A DNA stretch of 64,000 nt from JAZKAR01 sp040389065 (GTDB lineage: Bacteria > Pseudomonadota > Gammaproteobacteria > Burkholderiales > Casimicrobiaceae). The position numbers were made by a program, and so were the translations under genes. This document shows, in pieces, positions 18,410-26,820 of the stretch (its first letter is position 1; each line of letters begins with the position of its first letter). The stretch is taken from positions 224,293-288,292 of the forward strand of contig JAZKAR010000009.1 in NCBI GenBank assembly GCA_040389065.1. Reading direction: 5' to 3'. The notes under the pieces are model-generated. The model was not told the DNA's origin. It saw only the letters and a program-made list of their open reading frames with translations, and ran no database searches.

Positions 18410-19681
18410 CTATTCCATCCAATGAATAGCTGGATAAGAAAGAAATTCTGCAAGCGCTATCCCCCCTTCACCTACCGTAAGAGTACGACTACTCGGAAAC
18501 TTTTTAGCAAATATTTCCAGCCCTTGAAGCGATCCCATTTTTTTACCACTTTTAACCTCAATCGCGGTTAAAGCATGATGACCACGCTCAAGAACAAAAT
18601 CTACCTCTTGGTGTCCTTCTCGCCAATAATGAAGCTGACAATCAGGGTATCCTGTATTCCATAAATGAGCACCTACTGCACTTTCAACTAGGCGTCCCCA
18701 ATAACTCCGATCTGCTTCTGCTTGGGTTCGGGTATATCCCATCGCAATCGTTTTCAATGCGGTGTTTAGTACCGCTAGCTTGGGACTTGAACTGCGCCTT
18801 AGATGATGCTGTTGAGCCGTATATTTCTGTAGCCCTACTATCAAGCCTGCTTGACCTAGTAACTCTAGATAATGAGCAAGTGTGACGGTATTTCCTACAT
18901 CCTGTAATTGCCCTAACATTTTGGTGTAAGAAAATTCTTGACCTGAATATTCACACCCCAAATAAAACAGTGCTCGTAATAATGCGGGTTTATCTACCCG
19001 GGCCATCATCAATACGTCTTTTTCAATGCTTGGCTCAATCAGGGCAGCACGCACATAATCACGCCAGCGATTTTCATCCCGCATAAGAGGAGCACTACCT
19101 GGATAACCCCCAAAATAAATATAGTCGTCTAAGCTTAGCCCAAAAGCTTCTTGCATTTCGCTAAACGACCAGTGTGCAAGACGAATTAATTCATAGCGCC
19201 CCGCCAAGCTCTCAGAAAGCCCTTTTTGTACTAACAAAGGAGAGGAACCCAACAGCACAACATGCATATCTAAATCTGCAGCGCGGTCATGATCCCATAG
19301 TCCTTTCACTGTTTCTGACCAACGAGGAATTTTTTGGATTTCATCCAGCACCAAAATATAACCTCTATTAGCTTCCTGCTTGAGACGCTGTGCAGTAGTG
19401 CGTGCAGTTGTCCACTTCCTTACAAGCCATTCAGTATCAGGAACCGACATCACATCTATAGTTTGATTGTAATCACTTATGCTAGGCATAAGCTCATCAA
19501 GAGGATTATCAATTGCCAGGAAATTTGATGATTTCTGAAGACCTTGATCTGCCAAAACTTGCTTAACTAACGTAGTTTTGCCTACCTGTCGAGGTCCTGC
19601 AATAATAGTCAATCGTTCAGCAGGTTCATTAAGCTGTCGCAAAATCTTATTAAACGCTTCTCGCTTATACTTATTTTTCAT
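18410..19681 (-). CDS. AAA-type ATPase with C-terminal DUF4143 domain
   Basis: 423 residues from the preferred ATG at 19681 (a TTG at 19726 would add 15 residues encoded by the palindrome itself). Walker A GPRQVGKTT lies near residue 30 and Walker B ILVLDEIQKIPRW near 110. The segment WSFSEMQEAFGLSLDDYIYFGGYPG is the usual link to the DUF4143 part. The C-terminus has a nuclease-fold-like Asp...Glu-x-Lys arrangement (EVDFVLERG...AIEVKSGKK) near 360-385. Members of this family are common and poorly characterised. The gene is the first of a two-gene operon with the NACHT-like protein, and a perfect palindrome lies immediately 5' of the ATG, suggesting autoregulation. No good Shine-Dalgarno precedes the ATG, so the start could differ. 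Confidence 0.85.
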   Translation of the reverse strand: MKNKYKREAFNKILRQLNEPAERLTIIAGPRQVGKTTLVKQVLADQGLQKSSNFLAIDNPLDELMPSISDYNQTIDVMSVPDTEWLVRKWTTARTTAQRLKQEANRGYILVLDEIQKIPRWSETVKGLWDHDRAADLDMHVVLLGSSPLLVQKGLSESLAGRYELIRLAHWSFSEMQEAFGLSLDDYIYFGGYPGSAPLMRDENRWRDYVRAALIEPSIEKDVLMMARVDKPALLRALFYLGCEYSGQEFSYTKMLGQLQDVGNTVTLAHYLELLGQAGLIVGLQKYTAQQHHLRRSSSPKLAVLNTALKTIAMGYTRTQAEADRSYWGRLVESAVGAHLWNTGYPDCQLHYWREGHQEVDFVLERGHHALTAIEVKSGKKMGSLQGLEIFAKKFPSSRTLTVGEGGIALAEFLSYPAIHWME

Positions 19682-19685
19682 ATTA

Positions 19686-19719
19686 GTTATATTGTGAGTA
19701 AAGTTACTCACAATATAAC
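19686..19719. promoter_or_regulatory. Perfect 16+2+16 palindrome at the head of the ATPase/NACHT operon
   Basis: The arms GTTATATTGTGAGTAA (19686-19701) and TTACTCACAATATAAC (19704-19719) are perfect reverse complements around AG. The site starts 4 bases upstream of the likely ATG, so a bound dimeric regulator would block transcription or initiation. Each arm contains TGTGAGTAA/TTACTCACA, the same 9-mer found as a variant DnaA box in the array at 23693 and 23996. Confidence 0.75.
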
Positions 19720-19762
19720 ACACCAAAGAAATAAGGCAACCTTATAGTCTTGTAAATTGCAT

Positions 19763-19789
19763 AAAAAAAGAGCTGCCTTATAGCAGCTC
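19763..19789 (-). terminator. Intrinsic terminator after the thioredoxin-like gene
   Basis: On the minus strand a GAGCTGC/GCAGCTC stem (19783-19789 with 19770-19776) with a short loop is followed by seven T (19763-19769). It lies just beyond the stop of the gene at 19820 and insulates it from the accessory operon. Confidence 0.9.
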
Positions 19790-19819
19790 GTTTATTTATA
19801 CTGCCTTGCATGAAACTAA

Positions 19820-20425
19820 TTAATACTTAACTCCGCATCCATAAGGCTGGCTAACAGAGGTAGTAAGTGGTTTACCTGCTGCTAGTTCAGATAACCCAAT
19901 ACTCACATATTGTTTAGCCTTGGCGATATCCGCATCATCTGTACTAGGAACACTATCAATAGCGCCGTTATAGCGCAACACACCTTTGCTATCGACTATG
20001 TACATGTGTGGTGTTGTTTTAGCACCGTATAAACGACCTACCTTACCGTCTTCATCGAGCAAGTAAGCAGTAGGTGCTGCTTTCCATTTAGCTTCAATTT
20101 CTTTAGCTTGAACTCCATTCAGGTGTCCTTCTTTACCTTTTGCTGAAGAGTTAATTGAAAGCCAAACTACACCATTACGGGTTGCATCCGCTTGCTGCTT
20201 TTGAATGTTTTGGCTTCCATAATGTTTTTTCACAAAAGGGCACTCAGGGTTTGTCCATTCCAGCACAACTGTTTTGCCAGCAAACTCTGAAAGACTTCTC
20301 TGATTGCCTTGTGTATCTTGCACCTTAAAATCAGGAGCTTTTTCACCTACTTTAACTGCTGCAAATAATGATGAACTCACCATTATCATCGTTACCGCTA
20401 TAGCTGATTTCCAACTTGCGCTCAT
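19820..20425 (-). CDS. Periplasmic thioredoxin-like (AhpC/TSA-type redoxin) protein
   Basis: 201 residues with a clear Sec signal peptide (hydrophobic AIAVTMIMVSSSLFA, cleavage near residue 22). A redoxin domain follows: KAPDFKVQDTQGNQRSLSEFAGKTVVLEWTNPECPFVKKHY. The active-site region has a single cysteine (ECPFV), unlike CxxC thioredoxins, and a second possible Cys sits in the C-terminal YGCGVKY. TTPHMYIVDSKGVLRYNGAID is typical of TlpA/AhpC-type proteins. It lies downstream of the DsbD-like gene on the same strand, so it may depend on DsbD for reducing power. A palindromic element separates the two genes. Confidence 0.85.
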   Translation of the reverse strand: MSASWKSAIAVTMIMVSSSLFAAVKVGEKAPDFKVQDTQGNQRSLSEFAGKTVVLEWTNPECPFVKKHYGSQNIQKQQADATRNGVVWLSINSSAKGKEGHLNGVQAKEIEAKWKAAPTAYLLDEDGKVGRLYGAKTTPHMYIVDSKGVLRYNGAIDSVPSTDDADIAKAKQYVSIGLSELAAGKPLTTSVSQPYGCGVKY

Positions 20426-20491
20426 TGTGTTCTCCTATAAGATCATCAAAAAAATAAAGCTCTATCATTAATGACGTTTGTTTAACAAAAT

Positions 20492-20589
20492 TGTTAGCAG
20501 CTATGCAGCTCGGTTCTCTCAGCGTGTTGGCAATACCTTATGTACTGGCTGCTATGCCCTTTGATTGATCTCTACTACGTAACTTCTAT
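20492..20589. repeat. Correia-like palindromic element between dsbD and the thioredoxin-like gene
   Basis: Left end gttagcagctatgcagct, right end tactacgtaacttcta, and a core ggcaataccttatgtactggctgc that is a decayed form of the family core. It lies in the presumptive leader of the thioredoxin-like gene (ATG at 20425). Confidence 0.7.
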
Positions 20590-20649
20590 TTGTTGAACAT
20601 CGATATCAATAACAGGGTTTGATACAAACGATAGAATCTAACTTATTTT

Positions 20650-22974
20650 TTATAAAGCTTCTAATGCTTCCCGAACGATACCGGGTGTTAAAAGCTGCGG
20701 TAAAACTTTAGGCTTACCCTTTAACGGATACACTACATATAAAGGCACTCCATTACGGCCAAATGATTCTAGATAGGCAGTAATAGCTGGGTCAGCGCGT
20801 GTCCAATCACCTTTCATATATATAATGTTTTTCTTTTTCAAGAGTGCAGCAAACTCTGGAGACGACAGCGCAGCGCGTTGATTGGCTAAACACGTAATAC
20901 ACCAAGCCGCTGTCATATTTACAAAAACGGGTCGACCTTCTTTTTGATGACGCTCTAACGCAGTTTGGCTCCATACTTCAGGATGAATGGCAGATTCTGC
21001 CTCATTCTTGTTGCTAGCGGCAGCTTGCTGCATCTGTGCAGGCTTTTTTCCAAGCGGAACGACAAAGCTAAGTACAATAATAGCAATACCGACAAAGCGA
21101 CTTAAATAATGGCGAGGCGTTGGGGCATGATGTTGACCCCAACGTTGAAATACCCAACACCCCAATGCCAAAAATACACTTGATGCTAATAAGTGAGCCA
21201 TATCTAATACTGAAGTTTGCTCGCCATATACCCAAGTTAACCAAATTGCGGTTAGCAAAATTGGAAATGCCATCAGTTGCTTAAAGCTTTCCATCCAGGC
21301 ACCTGGTCGCGGCAAACAACGCCCAAATACAGGAACAAAACTAATCAGTAGCATAGGAAACGCCATTCCAAGGCCCAATGCTATAAATACTGCCAAAGAA
21401 ATGCTAATTGACTGTGATAAAGCAAATCCCAATGCTGTACCCATAAAAGGTGCGGTACAAGGGCTTGCAACAATGCAAGCTAAAACACCAGTAAAAAAGG
21501 CGCTTTTCTTACCGTGCCCTTCTGTTAAATTTTGCCCTACCCCAGAAAATGAGTTACCTATTTCTAATAGCCCCATAAAATTCAATGCAATACCACACAT
21601 CAATAATGCAAGTGCGGCAACAAAACGAGGCTCTTGTAGTTGAAAGCCCCAACCTAATTGCTCTCCGCCCTGTCTTAAAAGACCTAAGACGATAGCCACA
21701 CATACAAAACTTACTACAACGCCTAACGTATAAAAAATGCCATGAATACGAGCAGTTGCATGATCATTAGAATGCTTTAATAAAGCGAGTGCTTTTAATG
21801 ACAAAACAGGAAACACACAGGGCATTAAGTTAAGTACCATTCCCCCTAAAAAAGCGAGCAACATAGCGCCGGCTAGCGAAGAAGACACTATGTTTGAGGA
21901 TGTTTTGTGTGATTTAGGATCATTCGACTTACTCATCGACTGTTCAATAGAAGAATGTGATAACACAGCAGTAGGTTGCGTGGTCGCTCCAGCTTGTGGA
22001 AACGACGATACCGCCATCGTAGACGTTTGCCCTGCCCCCACCGGCTTGGCAGGCATTTTTGAATCTAAACGTGCCAAAAAAGTGTAGCTTAGCAGCTTGG
22101 CACCCACTAAAGTCTGCTTAGCTGCGGATACAGGTGAAGCAGGCTGCACCATGACAAATTCAAAATTTTTAGGCGCCTCTGTAAAAAAATCACCTAATGC
22201 AATTTGCATCTGCCACCCTGTGCTGGTACGTTGCCACGCAGGTAAAGCTGTATTAGATATAATACCTGGCGTAGCGGGGAAAAATCCCCATGTATCAATA
22301 TTCTCTGGCATTGATTTCGAGTTAAGGTTTAACTCTAGCTGTTTATCCTGAATATGGTAATAAACATCAACCTTTTCCGGAAATGCTTGAGGCTGGCGAT
22401 GTTCTGCCCATTTAAAATCATTACTCCACTGTTTTATTTCATTGGCCTTAGCAGCTTTACCAGTGTTTACAGGCAATACAAGACGGTACTCTGCTTCACC
22501 CGGAATACAAATTTCATTACAAATTAACCACTTTGCTTTCGCTTGAATTGTAATAGATGGTGTTTCAATATGAGCAGGCACATTAATCGTAATAGGTAAT
22601 AGCGCGCGATTTGAGTAACCGTAATTGATCAGCTCTTGTACATTAATACGCTCAGGAACAGGCCATTCAATTGGTTGTGCCTTAAAACCTGACGGTAAAA
22701 CAAATTCAATGCGTGTTGGTAATCCTGAATCGCCAGAATTTTTCCAATACGTATGCCAGTGCTCTTCATGCTCTAAAAGCAAACCTACTTGAAGAGGCTG
22801 CCCAGGAACTACAGCATCACGCTGAGAAACCAATTGGGATTGTAAATGCGCCGTTTGAATGCTGCCTGCTTCTGCCAACGCTTCTGGGGCTGGCGTAAAT
22901 AATACAAAGAGAAGCATCAATACACTACAGACCAGATAGCCTAATCGGCTTTCTATAGATTGTCTCTGTATCAT
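20650..22974 (-). CDS. dsbD: Thiol:disulfide interchange protein DsbD/ScsB family
   Basis: This membrane protein moves reducing equivalents from cytoplasmic thioredoxin to periplasmic thiol proteins. I chose the ATG at 22974 because AGGAGA sits 7 bases before it; an upstream ATG at 23007 lacks this. The result is 774 residues. There is a signal peptide, then a long N-terminal periplasmic domain with the redox pair region CNEICIPGEAEY (near residue 165). Eight transmembrane segments follow with conserved cysteines in LMPCVFPVLSLKAL and SPCTAPFMGTALG, and a C-terminal thioredoxin domain has AAWCITCLANQ (CxxC). The large N-terminal domain makes it ScsB-like rather than E. coli DsbD (565 residues). 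Confidence 0.93.
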   Translation of the reverse strand: MIQRQSIESRLGYLVCSVLMLLFVLFTPAPEALAEAGSIQTAHLQSQLVSQRDAVVPGQPLQVGLLLEHEEHWHTYWKNSGDSGLPTRIEFVLPSGFKAQPIEWPVPERINVQELINYGYSNRALLPITINVPAHIETPSITIQAKAKWLICNEICIPGEAEYRLVLPVNTGKAAKANEIKQWSNDFKWAEHRQPQAFPEKVDVYYHIQDKQLELNLNSKSMPENIDTWGFFPATPGIISNTALPAWQRTSTGWQMQIALGDFFTEAPKNFEFVMVQPASPVSAAKQTLVGAKLLSYTFLARLDSKMPAKPVGAGQTSTMAVSSFPQAGATTQPTAVLSHSSIEQSMSKSNDPKSHKTSSNIVSSSLAGAMLLAFLGGMVLNLMPCVFPVLSLKALALLKHSNDHATARIHGIFYTLGVVVSFVCVAIVLGLLRQGGEQLGWGFQLQEPRFVAALALLMCGIALNFMGLLEIGNSFSGVGQNLTEGHGKKSAFFTGVLACIVASPCTAPFMGTALGFALSQSISISLAVFIALGLGMAFPMLLISFVPVFGRCLPRPGAWMESFKQLMAFPILLTAIWLTWVYGEQTSVLDMAHLLASSVFLALGCWVFQRWGQHHAPTPRHYLSRFVGIAIIVLSFVVPLGKKPAQMQQAAASNKNEAESAIHPEVWSQTALERHQKEGRPVFVNMTAAWCITCLANQRAALSSPEFAALLKKKNIIYMKGDWTRADPAITAYLESFGRNGVPLYVVYPLKGKPKVLPQLLTPGIVREALEAL

Positions 22975-23167
22975 TTTGCTTCTCCTGAGTTCATCTGTGT
23001 CATGCATGTATTCATTTAGATTAAAACCCTCTGCTTTGTCACACCTAAAAATAGGTACACAACAATATGTTATAACGCAGTTATAAATTTATGGCGTGAG
23101 CTTATATTTTAACTTGTTATGCTGCCTTATCTTAAAGGCACATGCTTAGGTTTATCTTAATTTAAGC

Positions 23168-23266
23168 TAGCGTTATGCAGTTAATTTCATTCAAGGCATC
23201 GCAAAGCAGCCAGTACCTATGACAAGTTGCCAACACGCTGAGAGAACTTAATTACGTCATTTTTCT
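23168..23266. repeat. Correia-like palindromic element upstream of dsbD
   Basis: Left end tagcgttatgcagtt and right end aattacgtcattttt. The core is in reverse orientation (agccagtacctatgacaagttgccaac). It abuts the DnaA-box array on its left side, mirroring the copy on the right side at 24317-24413. Confidence 0.7.
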
Positions 23267-23297
23267 ATTAACAATATCATGCCATGATTTGTAACAT

Positions 23298-24165
23298 TAT
23301 CCACCTGTTTTGCGTAGAAGCTTGTGGATAACGATGGGATGACTCTATTATTAATTTGTTTCTAAAACAAAAAACAACAATGCTCAAAAAATGAGCAGTG
23401 CCTTTTATTTACTATGACTCAAAAACGCATCTTATCCACGTTTTTGCTTAGAAAGCTGTGAATAACTCTGGGATGAATACACTATACTGTTAACTTTAAA
23501 AACAAAAAACCGCATGCTTAAAATAAAGGCAGTCTTTAATATAGACACCCTCTATATTCATATTAGGAACATTAATGATGTAGAAATTATGCGTTTAGAT
23601 GCCACATCTCTTACAATTTTTATAGCATTTTTCTATTATGCTGATGCATATATCTGCAAAGCCCACTTATCCACCCTTTTCATAGTAAAAGCTGTGAGTA
23701 ACATCGGGATGATTTTACTATTCATTTGATTATTAACATAAAAACATTGATGCACAAAAACAAGGCTATCACTCCAGTAGAGCCTTAATAAGCTAACATT
23801 CATTGATTTTATATATTTAAAATATCATTTTGATTCATACATAAATTTCCATAAAATCAATTATTTATTTTAAATAATCAAAATCTTAAATCAAACAACT
23901 TAACGTTCTAGTGTTAACATTTTATATCAAGCAGTTGGTTATCTACTTATACACATCATAAAAACCAACTTATCCACGCTTTATAGTATGAAAGCTGTGA
24001 GTAACAGCGGGATGATTTCAATAAATCATTAAACTAACAGTAAAAAACATGCATGCACAAAAATAAGGCAACTGCTAAAAAGAGCGAAACCGCCTCAAAA
24101 TATCTTCGTTATCCACGTTTTTTGCGGAAAAACTGTGGATAACGTTGGGATGAAACCAATATGCA
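23298..24165. other. Array of five DnaA-box inverted pairs with an AT-rich tract (candidate replication origin or DnaA-titration locus)
   Basis: Five units share TTATCCAC[C/G], a 16-17 base spacer, TGTG[G/A][A/G]TAAC, three variable bases and GGGATGA. The box pairs are at 23298/23323, 23432/23457, 23667/23693, 23970/23996 and 24109/24134. TTATCCAC and TGTGGATAA are DnaA boxes (consensus TTATNCACA). A further TTATACACA sits at 23947. Later units also share ATGCACAAAAA with an AAGGC-type tail about 50 bases on. Between units 3 and 4, 23800-23890 is extremely AT-rich, as expected of an unwinding element. No gene occupies the region. No dnaA, dnaN, gidA or parAB lies nearby, so an origin is not proven. 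Confidence 0.75.
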
Positions 24166-24316
24166 TATGATTTAAAGCAACAAAAAAGAAATGCACAAAA
24201 AACAAGCAACTTTAATAGACGCCATTATGCAACATAAAGATTTACACTCAGTTGCGCCCTAACGGCTAACAGCGAAACACCTCTAAAATACATCAACATG
24301 ACGCCATCGCAATTTT

Positions 24317-24413
24317 GTTAAAAATTACGCAGTTTGGTGCTCTTACCGTTATTGGCAACTTGCCGACCTTACTGCCTGCCATGTATTAAGTAAACTTGGC
24401 TGTGTAACTTCTA
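24317..24413. repeat. Correia-like palindromic element downstream of acrR
   Basis: Left end taaaaattacgcagttt, right end ctgtgtaacttcta, and forward core ggcaacttgccgaccttactgcctgcc. It lies 20 bp from the stop of the TetR-type regulator and closes the right side of the DnaA-box array. Confidence 0.8.
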
Positions 24414-24433
24414 TTTGTGTAAGCTCTTTAAAA

Positions 24434-25062
24434 TTAAGGGCGTCTTAATTCGATATGCGCTGCAATAATTTCAGATACTTGTTCGCGAATTTTTACCTGA
24501 TCAACATTTAATAACCAATTACGAATTAATCCCACCACAAATGCGTCGGTATCTAAAGCAAGTATGTGGGCAGAAACCCCTTTTCGCACACTACCTTTTT
24601 CAATAGCGCGTACATATACTGAATATATTTTAGCGATAAAATCTTGGTGGCATTTCGCCACCGCTTGAGTACTATCAGGTAACGCATTTACAAATGAGCC
24701 TTGCCCGAACCATATGGCTAAAATTTCTCGTACCGTACTATTTTCCTCAAGGATTAAAAACAATTTTTTTAGCCCTTGCTCTAATGCGGTTAACGCGTCT
24801 AGTCTAGTTTCATCTAATAAAAATGCATCAACTTGCTCTGTAAACATCTGGGTAAGCTGTAAACGTAATTCATTGATAAGCGCACCCTTATCTTCAAAAT
24901 GCCAATAAACTGCCCCACGGGTTACACCAGAAGCTTTTGCTATTTGNNNNNNNNNNGCTCTAGCGTAGTTACCTCGACGCCTTTTGTATAAAAAAGTGTA
25001 CGGGCAGCATCAACAATGCGTTGACGGGTTAGCGCTGCTTCCTCAGGAGTTTTTCTTGCCAT
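24434..25062 (-). CDS. acrR: TetR/AcrR-family transcriptional repressor (interrupted by an assembly gap)
   Basis: The N-terminal frame (ATG 25062) reads MARKTPEEAALTRQRIVDAARTLF...TTLE. After the ten N (24947-24956) it resumes as QIAKASGVTRGAVYWHFEDKGAL, which together form the complete TetR helix-turn-helix of AcrR/TtgR-type repressors. The ligand domain follows and ends at 24434. With ten N the frame does not close, but joining the flanks with a one-base overlap restores TTLEQIAKASG without insertion or loss, so the gap is probably an artefact and the gene intact at about 206 residues. It is divergent from acrAB. E. coli AcrR represses the pump and is relieved by drugs; the operator-like site at 25229 supports the same here. 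Confidence 0.88.
24947..24956. other. Assembly gap (ten N) inside acrR
   Basis: The flanking bases gctatttg and gctctag can be merged through one shared g. The merged coding sequence is in frame and matches the TetR family spacing. The gap therefore probably has zero or negative real length. Confidence 0.9.
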
Positions 25063-25222
25063 CTAAAATGCCCTTTATGTATTAAAGCAGTTATACATTT
25101 ATTTAATACAGTCAATTAGCGTTCGATTAGCAGTCGTTTAGTACACGTCTAAAAGAATACGTTTAAAAATCGCAATTTATACCACAGAGGCTTCAAACAA
25201 ACTAGCTTATTTATAGATAGCT

Positions 25223-25252
25223 TTGAAATATACGTTCATGTATGTATATAAT
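25223..25252 (+). promoter_or_regulatory. acrAB promoter with AcrR-type operator in the spacer
   Basis: TTGAAA (25223-25228) and TATAAT (25247-25252) are separated by 18 bp, a near-consensus sigma-70 promoter pointing at acrA. Its spacer holds the imperfect palindrome TATACGTTCATGTATGTATA (25229-25248), which resembles the tACATACATT..ATGTATGTa operator I recall for E. coli AcrR. Repression by the divergent regulator is inferred. Confidence 0.7.
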
Positions 25253-25325
25253 GAATTCAAGAACTATTTAGTTGACGACGGCCGGTAGGTCAGCTTTTGG
25301 TTAAACCGTTTTTATTTATTTAAAC

Positions 25326-25424
25326 GTTATTTATTGAGTACACTCGAAGCATGGTAATGCAGACAATAAGCGGATACGCCGAGTTGCCAACAGGCTGCGA
25401 GAACCCAACTCCATAATTTTCACT
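25326..25424. repeat. Degenerate palindromic element in the acrA leader
   Basis: The reverse core gccgagttgccaacaggctgcgagaaccc is recognisable and the ends are decayed. It lies between the promoter at 25223 and the acrA ATG at 25609, so it would be transcribed in the 5' leader. Confidence 0.55.
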
Positions 25425-25608
25425 ATTAAACCTCTCACCATTTTGATTGCTAAACAATTTATTAGAATCTCAGATAAAGTATTTATCAGCTAAAGCTAAC
25501 TAATCAGTATAGTTAAACTGGCTTCTAGGCAAACTTAATGCGTTTGCATACTGTAGAGAAAACTAGAATAGATACTTCATCTAAGCTTTTATACTGCGAG
25601 CAGCCACT

Positions 25609-26754
25609 ATGCACACTTTTACCAAACGGGTTATACCGTTTTTTCTTATAAGCGGTCTTTTACAAGCATGCTCCCAAAAGACAGAAGATTCAAAATCAAA
25701 AGCCGCTACCCCTGCGCCTATTTCTGTTACGGTAATGGAAGCACAATCTGAGACTCTTCCTGCTCAACTTGAACTAGTAGGGCAAACAGAAAGCCCACAA
25801 GATGTAGAAGTTCGGGCGCGTATTAGTGGTTTGCTCGTTAAGCAGCTCTTTAAAGAAGGAGCGTATGTTAAAGCAGGGCAACCTTTATTTGAGATTGAAA
25901 AAAGTAACTATGCGATTACTCAAGCGCAAGCTAAAGCTGCTGTTACTCAAGCCAATGCAAGCTATATTCAAGCAAAACGTGAGGCTGTACGCCAAAAAGA
26001 ACTCTTCGCTAAACAAGCTGTTAGCAAAAAAGAATTTGAAGATGCTCAAACTCAAGAACAGCTAACTCATGCAGCACTTATGCAAGCGCAAGCTGCATTG
26101 AGCCAAGCAGAACTTAATCTTAGTTATACAACCGTAAAAGCGCCTAGTACGGGTATAACAGCTCGTGCTGCTCGTTCTGTAGGAAATTTAATTACAGCCA
26201 ATACGGCTGATGCGTTATTAACTACTATTGTGCAAATCAACCCCATTCGCGCTCGGTTCAGTGTTACCGATAATGATTTAGCCCAACTTAGCATTCCTGC
26301 TTTAAACGAAAACGCTTTAAATGATATAGAACTTATTCTTCCTAATGGCACAACGTATGCCCATAAAGGTAAGCTTAACTTTCTAGCCAGCCAGATTGAT
26401 CCTGCCTTAGGCACACGTACCTTACGTGCAGAATTTAGTAATCCTGAGATGGCAGTTTTGCCAGGGCAGTTTGTTCGCGTTCGATTGCATAGTAAAACGC
26501 CTCGCCAAGTCTTTCTTGTGCCGCAGGTAGCTGTTTCTCAAACAGATAAAGGTTTTTTAGTATTTGTAACAGGAAAAGATAAACAAGCAACCCCACGCCC
26601 TGTACAAGTAGCAGAATGGATCGGAACAAACTGGGTTATTACCTCTGGCTTACATCAAGGCGAGCAGGTTGTGATTGATAATTTAATCAAAATGCGGCCT
26701 GGCGTACCACTGGCACCTAAACTATTATCCAAAGAGTCCCCTAAAAAAACGTAA
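25609..26754 (+). CDS. acrA: RND efflux periplasmic adaptor (membrane fusion protein) AcrA-like
   Basis: The adaptor links the inner-membrane RND pump to an outer-membrane channel. 381 residues with a lipoprotein signal (lipobox LLQAC near residue 21). It has the split biotinyl-lipoyl domain (VEVRARISGLLVKQLFKEGAYVKAGQPLFEIE, and later VKAPSTGITARAARSVGNLI), an alpha-helical hairpin rich in Ala/Gln between them (about 105-165), then beta-barrel and membrane-proximal domains (LPGQFVRVRL, VPQVAVSQTDKGFLVFV). It precedes acrB by 66 bp and is divergent from acrR. Confidence 0.95.
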   Translation: MHTFTKRVIPFFLISGLLQACSQKTEDSKSKAATPAPISVTVMEAQSETLPAQLELVGQTESPQDVEVRARISGLLVKQLFKEGAYVKAGQPLFEIEKSNYAITQAQAKAAVTQANASYIQAKREAVRQKELFAKQAVSKKEFEDAQTQEQLTHAALMQAQAALSQAELNLSYTTVKAPSTGITARAARSVGNLITANTADALLTTIVQINPIRARFSVTDNDLAQLSIPALNENALNDIELILPNGTTYAHKGKLNFLASQIDPALGTRTLRAEFSNPEMAVLPGQFVRVRLHSKTPRQVFLVPQVAVSQTDKGFLVFVTGKDKQATPRPVQVAEWIGTNWVITSGLHQGEQVVIDNLIKMRPGVPLAPKLLSKESPKKT

Positions 26755-26820
26755 CCTTTTATGCTAGTGATTTGCAATACTTTCGCCTAGACGTTGAGCG
26801 AACCAGGAGATTTTACTAAG

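Noticed and set aside
19682..19726. Upstream TTG start of the DUF4143 gene at 19726
   Set aside because: The added 15 residues are simply the translation of the perfect palindrome; ATG 19681 is preferred, although its ribosome site is weak.
22975..23007. Longer N-terminus of DsbD starting at 23007
   Set aside because: AGGAGA lies inside that extension, correctly spaced for the ATG at 22974.
23514..23729. Plus-strand 71-codon frame within the DnaA-box array
   Set aside because: It crosses repeat unit 3, and its residues come from the repeats and AT-rich sequence; no Shine-Dalgarno.
23298..24165. CRISPR array
   Set aside because: The repeats are imperfect and unevenly spaced (134 to 303 bp), and each is an inverted DnaA-box pair; no cas genes nearby.
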